Assembly: GCF_014633365.1 (NCBI RefSeq)
Contig: NC_068348.1
Coordinates: 1,116,001 to 1,180,000 of the forward strand
Direction: 5' to 3'
Length of the DNA stretch: 64,000 nucleotides
Source: Diospyros lotus
Lineage: Eukaryota; Streptophyta; Magnoliopsida; Ericales; Ebenaceae
How positions within the stretch are numbered: the first letter of the stretch is position 1; each line of letters starts with the position of its first letter. The position numbers and the translations under genes were made by a program. Shown here one piece after another: positions 32,813 through 44,217 of this stretch. Below the pieces are notes generated by a model. That model made no database searches, had not been told where the DNA came from, and worked only from the letters and a program-made list of their open reading frames with translations.

Positions 32813-34877
32813 TGATTAGTGGTTAATTTTATAAAAATTTTGTTATAATTATATCCTTCTTTTGATCTTAAAAATAGTTTAAATTAGATATTAATATATA
32901 TTTTATGGTTATATGCAAGTTTAAATTGAAAAATGAATGAAATGAAATTTTAAAGTAAAATTTAATAATAATAATAATAATATATAAAATTATATATAAT
33001 ACATATACATCATTATATGCATTCATGTAATATATATAATATAATATAATATATATATATATGTGCCATGTGTAATACATATATATAATTTATTAATAAT
33101 ATTAAATTATTTTTATTTTTTTTAGGCATGAAGAATTAAAGCCCATGAAGATTTAAAGTCCATGAAGAATTCAAGTCCATGAAGAAATCAAACCCATGGA
33201 GAAATCAAGCCCATGAAAAATTCAAGTCCATGAAGAAATCAAGCACATGAAAAATTAAAGTCCATGAAGAATTTAAGCCCATGAAGAATTAAGGCCCAAT
33301 TTGAGCAACCCATGGAAGATATTATTTGGAGAAGGCCCAATGATTATTTTTAATCCTAATGAAGATTAAAAATTAATTTATAGAAATCTATTTTTATTTT
33401 TTATGTGAGAGCTTTATTAGGTGTGTTTTTTAGCTAAAATCCACTTAACTATTAGGTGGATATTATAGCTAAAATTCATTTAACTTTATGAATGCTTTAT
33501 TAGGTATGTATTTTAGCTAAAATTCATTTAATATTAGGTGTGTATTATAGCTAAAATCCATTTAACTTTAAGTGTGTGAGTGCCCATTAGATATAATTAT
33601 GTCTAGTTGAATAATTGAAATTGTGTGGTTTGTATTGCATCTTGTGGCCTATAAATAGATCACTTGATTGCATTTGTAAGTGTGATTATTATTCTTGAAT
33701 CAAAGTTTAGTTGTTTCCTTATAATTCTCTCTTTGAGAATTGTTCTTGTTCTTTCCCCTTTTCTTTAGTATTCTCTCTTGTGATCTTACTTCCTTCCTTT
33801 CTTCTTTTAAATTCTTATGTCATTTATTATTACTTTATTATTCACCGCCTAAATGGCCGGTTAATTTGTGCCTTTAAATTTCTGCAATTTTCATTCTTGT
33901 CATTTAATTGTTCACCGCCTAAATGGACGGTTAGTTTCTTGCCTTTAAATTCTTGCAATTTTAATTCTTGTATTTTAATTATCTACCGCCTAAATGGCCG
34001 GTTAGTTTCTTCTATTTTAATTCCTGTCATTTAAATTCTGTTATTTAAATTATGTCATTTAAATTGTTGTCAATTAATTTAATAGAGATAAGTAACTAAA
34101 TCTAATCTTGGGTTAAGGCAAGGACAGTGTCTAACGCCAATGATTCCCAAAGAAAGCTACGCTTTAAATGAGTAACATTGGTTTAAACTTCAATATGAGT
34201 GTGTTTTGATTATTGAAAAATCACTAGGTTTGGATTGGAGCGTAAGCCTAACTTAGAGCTTTCATGTCACGCATGAGAGTTACTAGAACTGGAAACGCTA
34301 TCATACCCAAACCCGGATGATTAATTTAGTTGTTTTGTGTATTAATTGTAATTGAATTTATGGTAGTTTCTTAAATTAGAATCCCGCATATCATGTATGG
34401 GGATTGCTTAAACTAGAGCTATCATTATCTTTAATTGCATTTAATAACAAATCCTCATATCTGAAATTAAATTAATGTTGCTAATCTTTTATGCTAATAT
34501 TTGGGAATCAACGGGTTGGCACTGAAATTGTCTTAACTCAAGTACTTTCCAATTTCATATTCTCACGTTTAGTATTTATTTCAACTTCTGTCTTGCTTTA
34601 TTTTCTAGTATTTGTTATCTAAAAAAATCATAAAAAATCATGTTATCAATCCATCTAAATGCGTATGCGTGTGTGTGACATTCTTTTTTTTCTTTTGCCA
34701 TAAATAAATCTCTCAGTGGACGACCTGGACTTATCCAGAAAGTATAAATTTAAATTTGAACTACAACTGCACTCGTACACTGACGAGTATAAACCTCTCG
34801 CCTAAATAAATAAATAAAATATAAAATTTTTATTGTGTTTTGTTTTGTGTTTTAATTGCAGGGTGAGAGTGCAGCCA
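32813..34877 (+). mobile_element. Solo LTR nested inside the solo LTR
   Basis: Starts TGATTAGTGG and ends GTGCAGCCA, flanked by TCCAC (32808-32812, 34878-34882). Removal joins the outer LTR as AGGAGTGTCCACCCGACGGT. It contains a TATA-like CCTATAAATAGATC at about 33650 and a short array of CCATGAAGAATTAAAG-type repeats (33125-33300). A CACCGCCTAAATGG.CGGTTA box occurs three times at ~70-bp spacing (33843, 33913, 33984). The 3' part contains GACGACCTGGACTTATCCAG and ACTCGTACACTGACGAGTAT, reminiscent of gypsy LTR ends. No coding sequence; lineage not assigned. Confidence 0.75.
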
Positions 34878-34910
34878 TCCACCCGACGGTCCATTTCAAG
34901 ACCGTACAAT

Positions 34911-35445
34911 TAGGGGTGTTCAAAAAAATCGGTGCACCGCGGAATCCGGCCAAATCAAATCAAACCAAACCAAACCGGTCGATTTTTTTTTTTTGCGGTC
35001 CAAAACAGTTTGGTGGTTGTACAAACCGCACGGTTTACGATTTGTATGGTTGGCGGTTTGGTTTAAAACCAAATCGCCCAAGAAAATATAAAAAATATAT
35101 TATTATAAAAATCACCCCTACAACCCTTATTATTATAAAAATCACCTTATATTTTTATAATAATATATAACAAGTTTATAATAATATATAACTATTATAA
35201 TTGCCAAAGATTATAATAGTTTATAATAATATATAATTATTCTTTTTAATATTTTTATAATATATTATATATTATCAATAGTTATTTTCAAACCGTAGTA
35301 AATCGCACCAAACCAGACCGCAAATACGGTGCGGTTTGGCCGCACCCAAATCAGACAGCGGTATGGTTTGATTAAAAAATCGCACTAACGGTTTGGCTTG
35401 CTGAAAATGGTTCAGACCGGCCAAATCGCACCGTGAACACCCCTA
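34911..35445. mobile_element. hAT MITE nested in the large solo LTR
   Basis: 535 bp with ends TAGGGGTGTTCA and TGAACACCCCTA (12-bp perfect inverted repeat), flanked by a perfect 8-bp duplication CGTACAAT (34903-34910, 35446-35453). The subterminal regions are rich in ACCAAACCG / CGGTTTGG motifs. No coding capacity; mobilised by an hAT transposase in trans. Confidence 0.93.
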
Positions 35446-37427
35446 CGTACAATAGTCTACCCCAACGTTACCAAACAGCTAACCCTTGCCTACTGCTCGA
35501 TAGCTCTATTCAAACCATAAATAAATCCGAGAAAATCGTAAATAAATCCGCATAACTATGAACCTAGTCCTCAAGTTGGGTTCGGCATCATTCCGAAAGG
35601 ACTAGGGGCGGTACAAACCCCGTAGGCACACAATAAATAAAACTCTAGAAGTCTCGGATTTAATTTAAATTAAAATAAATGAATAATAATTTAATAAATA
35701 ATGCTAAGCGCCGAATTAGAGTAAGAGGGGGGATAAAATACAAGAAACCACGAAGTCTCTCCCGGGAATTAAAGAACAGGAAGAGAGAGTTAGGAGCTTG
35801 CCTTTATACGGCCGTTTCTTGCCTTTCTTGCACTCCCGCTGCGAAGTAAAACGTTTTCCTAGCAATCAATAAATTCATAGCTTTAATTAAATAAATCTAT
35901 CATGTCATATAAATAATTTAGCCATCTAAAATCTCACGTAGGCGCACCTCAAATAAAATCCCAATAAGTTTTCTATTTATTTTTAAATTAAATTACACTA
36001 ATAAAATTCTCGTTTCGTATAATTAATATGCGAAACCAAAACAAATTGAGGGAAGACAAGGGGTTCACAAAATGGAAAGAGATCGTAAGGGTGGAGAGAA
36101 CTTGCCTCTATTTAGCTGTTTACATTGTTTTTATGCTTGAACGCCATTAAAATAATACATGCTGCAAATTAATATAAACTTCTAAAATTAATAAAATTAA
36201 ATCCAAAATGAAATTTCAACCATACAAAATGATTATTACATATTTCTTTACTTACCTAGCTAATTAAACCATAATTAAACCTCTTTTAAGCTTGCATTTT
36301 CTCCCAAATTCCACCATTTTCATCACTGTGCGCGAACATCTTCTTCCTTAAATTTTTCTTGCTAAAACCCTTTTGTTCGGTGTGCAAAATCGACCCGAAA
36401 TGGGCTTAAAAATGGTGCAAAAATGATGGGCAGAATGCGGCCACGTGGCGCAAGTAGCAGCCGTGCAAGCTGCCACCGCCTTAGGCAGAAACGATGTCGT
36501 TTTGGGCCCCCCTTGGCCAAATAAAATGGCAAAATCCCTCAGCCACGTGCGCGCACATGGAGATTCGATCCCGCTCGCAACCGCCCGCGCCCACGCTCAC
36601 CTTCAACATATAAGGGCTTTATATTAAATTTAAAGTGATTTGCAGCCACTTCCGCAAATCACGTTTCAGCACCCCTAATTTCCTTTAATTGCACATATGC
36701 TCGAACTTCTATTTCCTTCTTATTTCACTTACACCCTTAAACTTCCAAAAATTCACTAAATTAATTTATTTTATTCTTTCATTAATTTCATAAATATCCT
36801 CAAATAATTTAATTAAATACCTAAATCTCCTATTTCCTCAAAATTACATAAATAAATATTTTTCTTAAATCCAAAATACCCAAATAAATTAATAATTCAT
36901 TTTAACTCACAAATATTCAATAATCACCACAAATACAATAATTAATAATTATCAACCATTTCCAAATATTCAATAATGTCTTCAAACACCGATTTGAATA
37001 ATTATTATTTATTTTCAAATTTTAGGATATTACATCGGCCCTATCCTTAGGCCCAATCTCGGCCCAGCACCAGCCTGCCACGGCATCATTGCAACCCCCC
37101 ACTGGGTATCCGCGTGGCCTCCTCAGATTCCATCTTCATTAATGGCAAATCTCATCCACATTAATGAGGGTTTCGTTGCCACCATGCTACCACCTGAGAA
37201 CTTTCACCGGCATCGGATAGTTAGTCTCATCACATGCAAACGCACAACACATGCATGCAGAAGGACATCTCCTCCTCTTATATCAACCAGTTCTCTTTAG
37301 AGCCAAGGTATGTTTTGATCTCTAACCTATTGATACATTATATTTCCTTACTCTCTTATTCACTCGAGCGTCGGAGTGCTTGCAGGTGCCAGCCACCCCC
37401 CGGACGGACCCGTTGTTGGACCACGGG

Positions 37428-37823
37428 TTAGAGGCCCTGATCCTTGTAGAGATTGAAGAACCTAGCCCTAAGTGACAACATTTTTATGAAGACACCAACA
37501 ATGAAGAACCGCAAGCCGACCTTGACCTTATCCAAGAAACCAGAGGCCAAGCCCAAATCCATGAACAGGCTGTCAAACAAAGAACAACTCGAAAATACAA
37601 CAAAGGGGTAAAACCCAGAAGATTTCAAGAATGGGACCTAATCTTAAGGAAGATTAAAGGTTCGAGCAAACAACTTGCACAAGGAAAGCTCAGCGCTAAC
37701 TGGGAAAGCCCTTACCGAGTCACCAATAACCTCAGCAATGGAGCTTACCACATGGCTGAACTCATAGGAAAGCCCCTACCCAGGTTATGGAACGTAGCTA
37801 GCCTACGGAGATATTATATCTAA
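37428..37823 (+). pseudogene. Ty3/gypsy polyprotein remnant (integrase C-terminus)
   Basis: Read in frame, the segment ends VKPRRFQEWDLILRKIKG, LSANWESPYRVTNNLSNGAY, ELIGKPLPRLWNVASLRRYY and a stop at 37821-37823. This is the conserved tail of plant gypsy integrases (NW.GPYRV, NGAY.L, P..WN...L..YY). An in-frame TGA near 37475 and loss of everything upstream show it is a remnant. It abuts the truncated 5' LTR, so one deletion removed the LTR end through most of pol. Confidence 0.85.
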
Positions 37824-37838
37824 GCAACTATTTCCTTA

Positions 37839-38450
37839 ACTCGAGCTTCCTCAGTCTAGCCCCAGCCTCGAGTAACCTCGACAACTCTCCCTGAAGATAG
37901 CCTTGTATCAAATAGGGATTGGTAGACCTCGAGCTTCCTCGGTCTAGCCTCGGCCCTAAGTAATCTCGATCACTCTCCCTGAAGATAGCCTTGTATCAAA
38001 TAGGTATTGGCAGACCTCGAGCTTCCTCAGTCTACCCTTGGCCTCGATTAACCTCAGCAACTCTCCCTGAAGATAGCCTTATATCAAACAGGCATTGGCA
38101 AACCTCGAGCTTCCTTAGTTTAGCCCCAGCCTCGAGTAATCTCAGCAACTCTCCCTGAAGATAGCCTTGTATCAAATAGGTATTAGCAGACCTCGAGCTT
38201 CCTCGGTCTAGCTTCGGCCTCGAGTAACCTCAGCAACTCTCCCTGAAGATAACCTTGTATCAAACAAACATTGGTAGACCTCGAACTTCCTTAGTCTAAC
38301 CCTGGCCTTGAGTAACCTCGGTCATTCTCTCTGAAGATAGCATTGTATTAAACAAGCATTGGTAGACCTCGAGCTTCCTCGGTTTAGCCCGAGCCTCGTG
38401 TAACCTCGGCCACTCTCCCTGAAGATAGTCTTGTATCAAACAGGCACAAA
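37839..38450 (+). repeat. Tandem repeats of Tat element, 7 x ~88 bp
   Basis: Seven diverged copies of a unit beginning CTCGAGCTTCCTCGGTCTAG, with AGTAACCTCGGC.ACTCTC, CCTGAAGATAGCCTTGTATC and AAACAGGCATTGGCAGAC. Copies start near 37839, 37926, 38014, 38101, 38190, 38278 and 38366. 3' tandem arrays like this are known in Tat/Ogre-group elements. Open frames through the array are repeat artefacts. Confidence 0.9.
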
Positions 38451-38559
38451 ATAAACAGATCTTGGGTCACCTACTAAATATAAGGTACCCCAGAATTTTT
38501 CATTTTATTACATGTAACTCATTCAATACTTGTATTGACAGGACCTCGGGCACAGCCCC

Positions 38560-38800
38560 GTCATTGCTCTAGGGCTTTGAGTTCGCCACAATCCTACCCA
38601 GCCATGCCTTGTCTCAGACAGGCAAGCCGGACCTTGAGTCTACCTCAGTCCGACTTCCGAGTCCTTCTTGGCCCTATCAAGTCATACCTTGTATCAAACA
38701 GGCATGCCAGACCTCCAGTCTACCTCGGTCCGACTTCCGAGTTTGCCTTGGCCCTATTAGGTTGTGCCTTGTATCAGACAGGCATGTCGGATCGCCCAGA
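38560..38800 (+). repeat. Second tandem array of Tat element, ~3 x 85 bp
   Basis: Three copies of a unit with CCTTGTATCAGACAGGCATG, CCAGACCT..AGTCTACCTC, GGTCCGACTTCCGAGT and TTGGCCCTAT. It shares CCTTGTATCAAACAGGCA with the 88-bp array, so the two arrays have a common origin. Confidence 0.8.
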
Positions 38801-38843
38801 CTTTCCTTTCTCTAGCTCAAACGTTTGTTTCTCGAGCGTTCGA

Positions 38844-38855
38844 CTTGGGGGGCTG
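38844..38855 (+). other. Polypurine tract of Tat element
   Basis: The sequence CTTGGGGGGCTG lies immediately upstream of the 3' LTR start TGGATCGTTT, the position where plus-strand DNA synthesis is primed. Confidence 0.7.
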
Positions 38856-39306
38856 TGGATCGTTTGGGCCCAATCTCGGCCCTCTCCTTAGGCCCAATCT
38901 CAGCCCAACGCCAACCTACCACGGCATCATTGCAACCCCCTACTGGGTATCCGGGTAGCTGCCTCAGATCCCATCCTCATTAATGACAGATCTCATTCAT
39001 ATTAATGAGGGTCCCGTCGCCACCATGCTACCACATGAGAATCTCCACTGATGCCGGATAGTCAGTCTCATGACCTGCAAACGCACAACGCATATATGCA
39101 GGAGGACATCTCCTCCTCCTATATCAACTAGCTCTTTTCAGAGCCAAGGTATGTCCTGATATCTGATCTACTGATATATTGTCTCTCCTTAGTCTCTTAC
39201 TTACTTGAGTGTCAAAGTACTTACAAGTGCTAACTTCTCCTTGAACATTCTTTTTGTCGGAGCCCGCGCCCCATCTTCGGTCGTTCTTTTTTATCAAGAA
39301 TGAACA
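38856..39306 (+). mobile_element. 3' LTR of Tat-like element
   Basis: 451 bp, TGGATCG...GAACA. It carries a TATA-like CCTCCTATATCAACTAGCTC region and the ACTTGAGTGTCAAAGTAC motif seen in the 18089-18642 solo LTR. It aligns with the split 5' LTR through ATTGCAACCCCCTACTGGGT, CTCATTAATG and AGAGCCAAGGTATGTCCTGA. Confidence 0.88.
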
Positions 39307-39311
39307 ATACT

Positions 39312-39939
39312 AATATTATATTAGTAATATTTTATTCTTTTTTATCATGATTTTTTTAATTTAAATTTTTCACATTAAATTTTGTATTCTTGGAAGCACT
39401 GTCACGTGCATAATAACACGAATTACATCTATATATGAATCTCCTAATTATTTTATGGAGGAAAATTTATTGAAGACACATGTGACTGTTCCCTGAAAAT
39501 CAGCCGTCGGAAATAAGAAACCCACCAGAACATACTATCGCTGAATTAAAATAAGGGGGGGATCTATCTAGGGGATAAAATGACAAATTTACCCTTACTA
39601 ATGATCATTGTGGTTGTTAGTGTAAGGGCAACTTCGTCCTTTTGTTCATTTGAAGAAATTATTATTTATTTAAAAGAATAAATAGATGCCCAAGTGCTAT
39701 CATTTCCGGGGGCATATGAACATATCAAGTTGGAGCTAGAAGACGAAGATAATGCCTCTTTTCAATTGACTTCTCTTCTTCTCGGATCCCACCAATTCTG
39801 CAACCTCCAAGATTAAAAAAGAAAAAAAAGGAATTCTTACAATTCCCACTGTGTGTTCAATCGCCATTGTAGAAGCAAAGTGATCTTATCAATCTTCAAG
39901 CGAGAAGAAGAAGAAGAAGAAGAAGAAGAAGAAGAAGAT
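39312..39939 (+). promoter_or_regulatory. Promoter and 5' UTR region of the glycosyltransferase gene
   Basis: The only sequence between the retroelement and the coding start; the promoter must lie here or in the LTR. A (GAA)n tract at 39905-39938 directly precedes the ATG. The 3' LTR ends about 630 bp upstream of the ATG, close enough to affect expression. No specific element is assigned. Confidence 0.45.
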
Positions 39940-41671
39940 ATGCAGCATCTCTCCGGAAGCATATGGCCGGTGAGAACTGGGTTTCACCGGCGGTTTCCGT
40001 CGGCGAAGAAAGCTCCTTCAACCACAGGCGTTCTCCTCCTCTTGCTCTTCCTCACCATCACCATCACAGCCTTTCTCCTCTCTTATTCCTCGGTCAACTC
40101 TGTAAGTTCAATCTTCATCAATTCTGTACCCAATTTAGGTGAATTATAATTCCTTTTGATTCTTTCTACGTGTTGATGGCTTTGCAGCCTGGTTTCTATG
40201 CTGCTAAAGCAATATTGGAGAAACCTGTGGTCGTCCCAAGAGTTGAGTATCCACTCAACTGCTCCGCCGGGAACCAGACTCGAACCTGCCCGGGAAACTA
40301 CCCGACTGTATCTGAACCCGAAGCGGAGGACCCCCCGGCGCCGTCGACGAATTCAACTTGCCCGGATTACTTCCGGTGGATTCATCAGGATCTACGCCCG
40401 TTCATGGCGACGGGGATCAGCAGGGAGATGGTGGAGAAAGCAAAGAAGACGGCGCATTTTAGGTTGGTAATAGTGAAGGGGAAGGCTTACGTGGAGAAGT
40501 ACAGGAAGGCTATACAGACTAGGGATGTGTTCACGATATGGGGCATTTTGCAGCTCTTGAGGAGATATCCCGGCAGGCTGCCGGACTTGGAGCTCATGTT
40601 CGACTGCGACGACCGGCCCGTTGTTCGGTCCCGGGATTATCGACCCAGCCCTAACGCCACCGCGCCACCGCCACTGTTTCGATACTGCGGCGACCGATTG
40701 ACTCTGGACATTGTCTTCCCGGATTGGTCTTTCTGGGGTTGGTAAATTCTCACCCTAATAATTATTTTACAGACAATAGTTAAGATATAATTAAATATTT
40801 ATTAGTTAATAAAACATAAATCGTGTTTTTTTGTAACGTTTCCTCAATCAATCGATAAAAGTATTTTGTAGTTGAAAATAAGATGTAATAAATAAATATT
40901 ATTTAAAAATAAAATGCACTTGTTATATCTTAATCATTATTATGAAGACAATAATTAATGTTAACCTAATTATAATAGTTTATAAATTCCATGTCTAAGC
41001 AAAATACATAGAAAGTTTCGTGGGGGATTTAGTAAAACGGGTTCGGTACATGATTTAATGATTTACTAAGGTTAATTATCATCATAGTCAAAGATGTAAC
41101 ATTTTTATAATTATAAAATTATCTTAAAAAATCAAATCTTTGAAGGGTTAAACCATTCGAAAACGTTACTTAATTAGACACATCACCTATAGGAAAACGT
41201 TACTTGGACACATCTCATTTCGATATTTAAACCGAAAATGACACTCTCACATGCATGCATTGTACTGTATGTACAAATGTCAAATAGAGCGTCACCGGCT
41301 AATGGCACCACCAGGTTGGCGTATAGGAAATGTAGGGTTTGTCCAGTCTTATTGCAATGAATAGCTTTGCTGTCTCTTTCTATGGCATTTTCCAATGTGG
41401 ACCGACTTTAGAAACCATATAATTAAGATCCGTACACATAAACAAGGACCACAAAGGCACAAACCCATGAAGAATTAGCAATTTTTACACATAAACAAGG
41501 ACCACAAAGGCACAAACTTATGAAAAATTAGCAATTTTTAATGGGTGGTTATAGAGGTCGGATCTATCGTTCTTCTAGTTTGAAAATCATAAATTTGAGT
41601 CTTATTGAATTCTATTCTAAATAATAAGTAGTAGGGTTCGCTACGACTAAGACTTATCAGTTGTGTTGAAC

Positions 41672-41715
<44 letters not shown>

Positions 41716-42557
41716 CATCGTACTAGTTTGAAGGGTTTATATATGGGTCTTGGAAAGGGTTGGTTGATGAGCCAAACATTGCTATGTATGATTATAGGGC
41801 CGAAATAAACATCAAACCATGGGATAGCATCTTGAAGGAGATAAAGGAAGGCAACCAGAGGATCAAATGGATGCAGAGAGAGCCCTATGCCTACTGGAAG
41901 GGAAATCCTTTTGTAGCCGAAACAAGGAGAGATCTCTTGACCTGCAATGTCTCAGAGAAGCACGACTGGAATGCCCGCCTCTTTGTCCAGGTAAGGTTAC
42001 TCTCGTCTCCCCTGCCTGTGACTAGGTGATCGAACCCTTCTAGTTAGTTAAATTATATAGTTAGTGGGGTACCAGTCGCGTTTCAAATTGTTATTTTGAT
42101 AGCATTTGATGTTCTTTTGTATGATATGGTTTTTACAATAACCCTCGAATCGAGCCATTTCTTATTGTAGTCGGATGCTAGAAAATGGGCTATTACAAAT
42201 CAGACTTTGAGTAGAATAATTGTTGTTGATAGAATTTTCAAGAAGAAAGTTCAAAGCTCTATAAGGGCACGCAATTAGGACAAGCACTTATTATTGACAT
42301 GCAATCTTTGGACTTGAGACATACTGATCAAAAACTTGACTCTTATCTTCTTCATTATAATCTTTTATCTAAAATAATTCGATTTACTATATCTTGGAAT
42401 TCTCTAGGCAAAGATGTACGTACAAAGGGACTACTTTCTCCGTTTTCTCCTCTTTTTCTATTGATAAAAAAAACAGCCAACAACGTTACAATGCTACTCT
42501 ATGTGAAGTGGTCAATTTCTTGCTATTTTTCTTTCTGATAAAAAATAAAACTTATGC

Positions 42558-42591
<34 letters not shown>

Positions 42592-44217
42592 GACTGGATC
42601 CTGGAATCCCAACAAGGATACAATCAATCAGGCCTAGCAAGCCAATGCACCTATAGGTATATATATATATATATGTTCATATATATTGATTATGAGTTCA
42701 TATATAAAACTGAGTCATGCATGGATGCATGCAGATACAAGATCTATATTGAAGGATATGCATGGTCAGTGAGTGAGAAATACATTCTGTCTTGTGACTC
42801 AGTCACCTTGTTGGTGAAGCCACGCTTCCATGATTTCTTCTCAAGAAGCCTGCAGCCAGTCCACCATTACTGGCCTGTAAGAGACGACGACAAATGTAGA
42901 TCCATCAAATTTGCAGTCGACTGGGGCAACAATCACAAGCAGAAGGTACACCAATTGTTTGGTTTTGATCCATTCTTTTCGTGTAATATTACATATGTTA
43001 GAGCAATAAAAGGTTCACGAGTCGAGAGTCGACTATATATATATGCAACTAATAGAAACATAAAGCAGCCGAAGAAAATAAGAGAAGAATGCACTAATAT
43101 AATTAAGGTGGTTTAAGAATTTGTGTACATTTGTGTACCTTTAGTGGACAGAACGCACTAATATAATTAAGGTGATTTAAATTTGACAATGATTAGAACG
43201 GCAAATCTAACTGTGATTGGGACTTCATCTACAATTGAAGATTTATCTTTATGACTTATCTTCTGATCAGGATATAGATTTATACAAGTTAATTCCTTTA
43301 TATATACATTTATAAATAAGCGACGGATCTATAAATAGATACTCAATATCTTGAAATTATAACGATAATATCACTATTATACTAACAATATCATTATAGT
43401 GATATTTTGTTCTTTCTGTTCGTATTTTTTTTCAATTTGGGTTTTCTACATAAAACATTTGTGTTTGACTGTGTGATTGATAATTTGATCGTGATTTATT
43501 TTTTATTTTAAATTTGTATATGCTCTAAGATAGAGATAGAGAAGTTTTAGGTTAATTAACGACTCACCCAATTCTACCATAGCTTAGTTATAAAAAACAA
43601 TTATCTCAATCATGTAGTACCTATCATACGTTATTCTAAAATATGTTAGTTGTGATTGTCTTAAACATAATTTGACTACTATTATCTCAAAGAAAATAAA
43701 TGATAATTATCTTATCATATCTTAACTAGAATGTCATTATTATTTAAAAACAGTTAAACTCCTTTTGAAATTCTAAAACTTGACTTGAGATAAATATGAT
43801 TTGAGATATGAATTAATCTTCTAATATGTTGATCGATCGACTTGGCCACAGGCTCAAGCCATAGGCAAGGCGGCGAGTGACTTCATCCAGGAGGAGCTTA
43901 AGATGGATTATGTATACGATTACATGTTCCATTTGCTAAATGAGTACGCCAAGCTCTTGAGGTTCGAGCCTCGAGTCCCCGATGGGGGAGTTGAGTTGTG
44001 CTCGGAAACGATGGCTTGTGATGCACTAGGGTTGCATAAGAAGTTCATGGTGGAGTCCTTGGTGAAGGCTCCAGCTTTGGGCAGCCCATGCAGGCTGCCT
44101 CCACCCCATGAGCCAAGTGTTCTTGCTGCCTTTGTGAGGAGAAGGGAGAATTCAATGAAGCAAGTGGAGGCTTGGGAGCAAAGGCACTTGAAGAGCATTG
44201 AAGATCAGCAGCAATAG
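39940..44217 (+). CDS. Rumi/POGLUT-like O-glucosyltransferase (DUF821/CAP10)
   Basis: Six exons: 39940-40101, 40188-40741, 41798-41990, 42592-42656, 42735-42945 and 43852-44217. All introns are GT-AG, total 1,551 nt, giving 516 residues. I chose the ATG after the GAA tract; the frame upstream has no ATG. Residues 30-50 are a single hydrophobic signal anchor (VLLLLLFLTITITAFLL), so it is a type II, probably Golgi or ER, membrane protein. The domain spans about 112-500: CPDYFRWIHQDLRPF, LVIVKGKAYV, LMFDCDDRPV, FPDWSFWGW|AEINIKPW across junction 2, YAYWKGNPFV, IYIEGYAWSVSEKYILSCDS, FHDFFSRSLQPVHHYWPV and FAVDWGNNH. These are landmarks of the Rumi family (EGF O-glucosyltransferases in animals, uncharacterised in plants). 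Substrate is unknown. Confidence 0.94.
41434..41540 (+). repeat. 53-bp tandem duplication in intron 2
   Basis: Two adjacent copies of ACACATAAACAAGGACCACA...GAATTAGCAATTTTT (41434-41486, 41487-41540), almost identical. Intron 2 also has an (ATT)n microsatellite at 41672-41715. Intron 3 ends in a (TG)n run (42560-42588) that abuts the acceptor CAG. Confidence 0.9.

Larger units (their letters stand above)
31730..37034 (-). mobile_element. Large solo LTR (Ty3/gypsy, Del/Tekay-like) nested in Tat 5' LTR
   Basis: Ends TGTAAGCACCCC and GGATATTACA, flanked by a perfect TCGGC duplication (31725-31729, 37035-37039). Removing it restores CCCAATCTCGGCCCTATCCT, which matches the 3' LTR sequence CCCAATCTCGGCCCTCTCCT. 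Without its own two insertions it is about 2.7 kb. The minus-strand start TGTAATATCC and large size suggest a Del/Tekay-type LTR; orientation and lineage are inference. No internal retroelement genes or second LTR are present, so it is a solo LTR. Confidence 0.82.
31705..39306 (+). mobile_element. Tat-like Ty3/gypsy retrotransposon, internally deleted, with nested insertions
   Basis: Starts TGGATCATCTGCGCCCAATC and ends ATCAAGAATGAACA, flanked by ATACC (31700-31704) and ATACT (39307-39311), a near-perfect 5-bp duplication. The 5' LTR is 31705-31729 plus about 37040-37425, split by a 5.3-kb solo LTR. The 3' LTR is intact at 38856-39306. Most of the inside (PBS, gag, protease, RT, RNase H) is gone; only the integrase C-terminus remains. 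It is followed by tandem repeats (37839-38450 and about 38560-38800) and a polypurine tract. 3' tandem repeats and a ~0.45-kb LTR fit the Tat/Retand-like lineage. Confidence 0.85.

Noticed and set aside
37839..38450. Possible CRISPR-like or satellite array
   Set aside because: Units are contiguous 88-bp repeats without spacers, inside a retrotransposon 3' region of a plant genome.
38535..38958. Plus-strand frames of 64-118 codons
   Set aside because: They lie in the second tandem array and 3' LTR of the Tat element; repeated peptide blocks reflect the DNA repeat.
39853..39939. Longer N-terminus for the glycosyltransferase (Glu-rich)
   Set aside because: The frame begins at a GTG and the poly-Glu comes from the 5' UTR (GAA)n tract. 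The ATG at 39940 leads straight into a normal signal anchor.
42394..43116. A 240-codon frame across glycosyltransferase introns
   Set aside because: It reads through microsatellite and intron sequence. Exons 4 and 5 inside it have proper splice sites that fit the family alignment.
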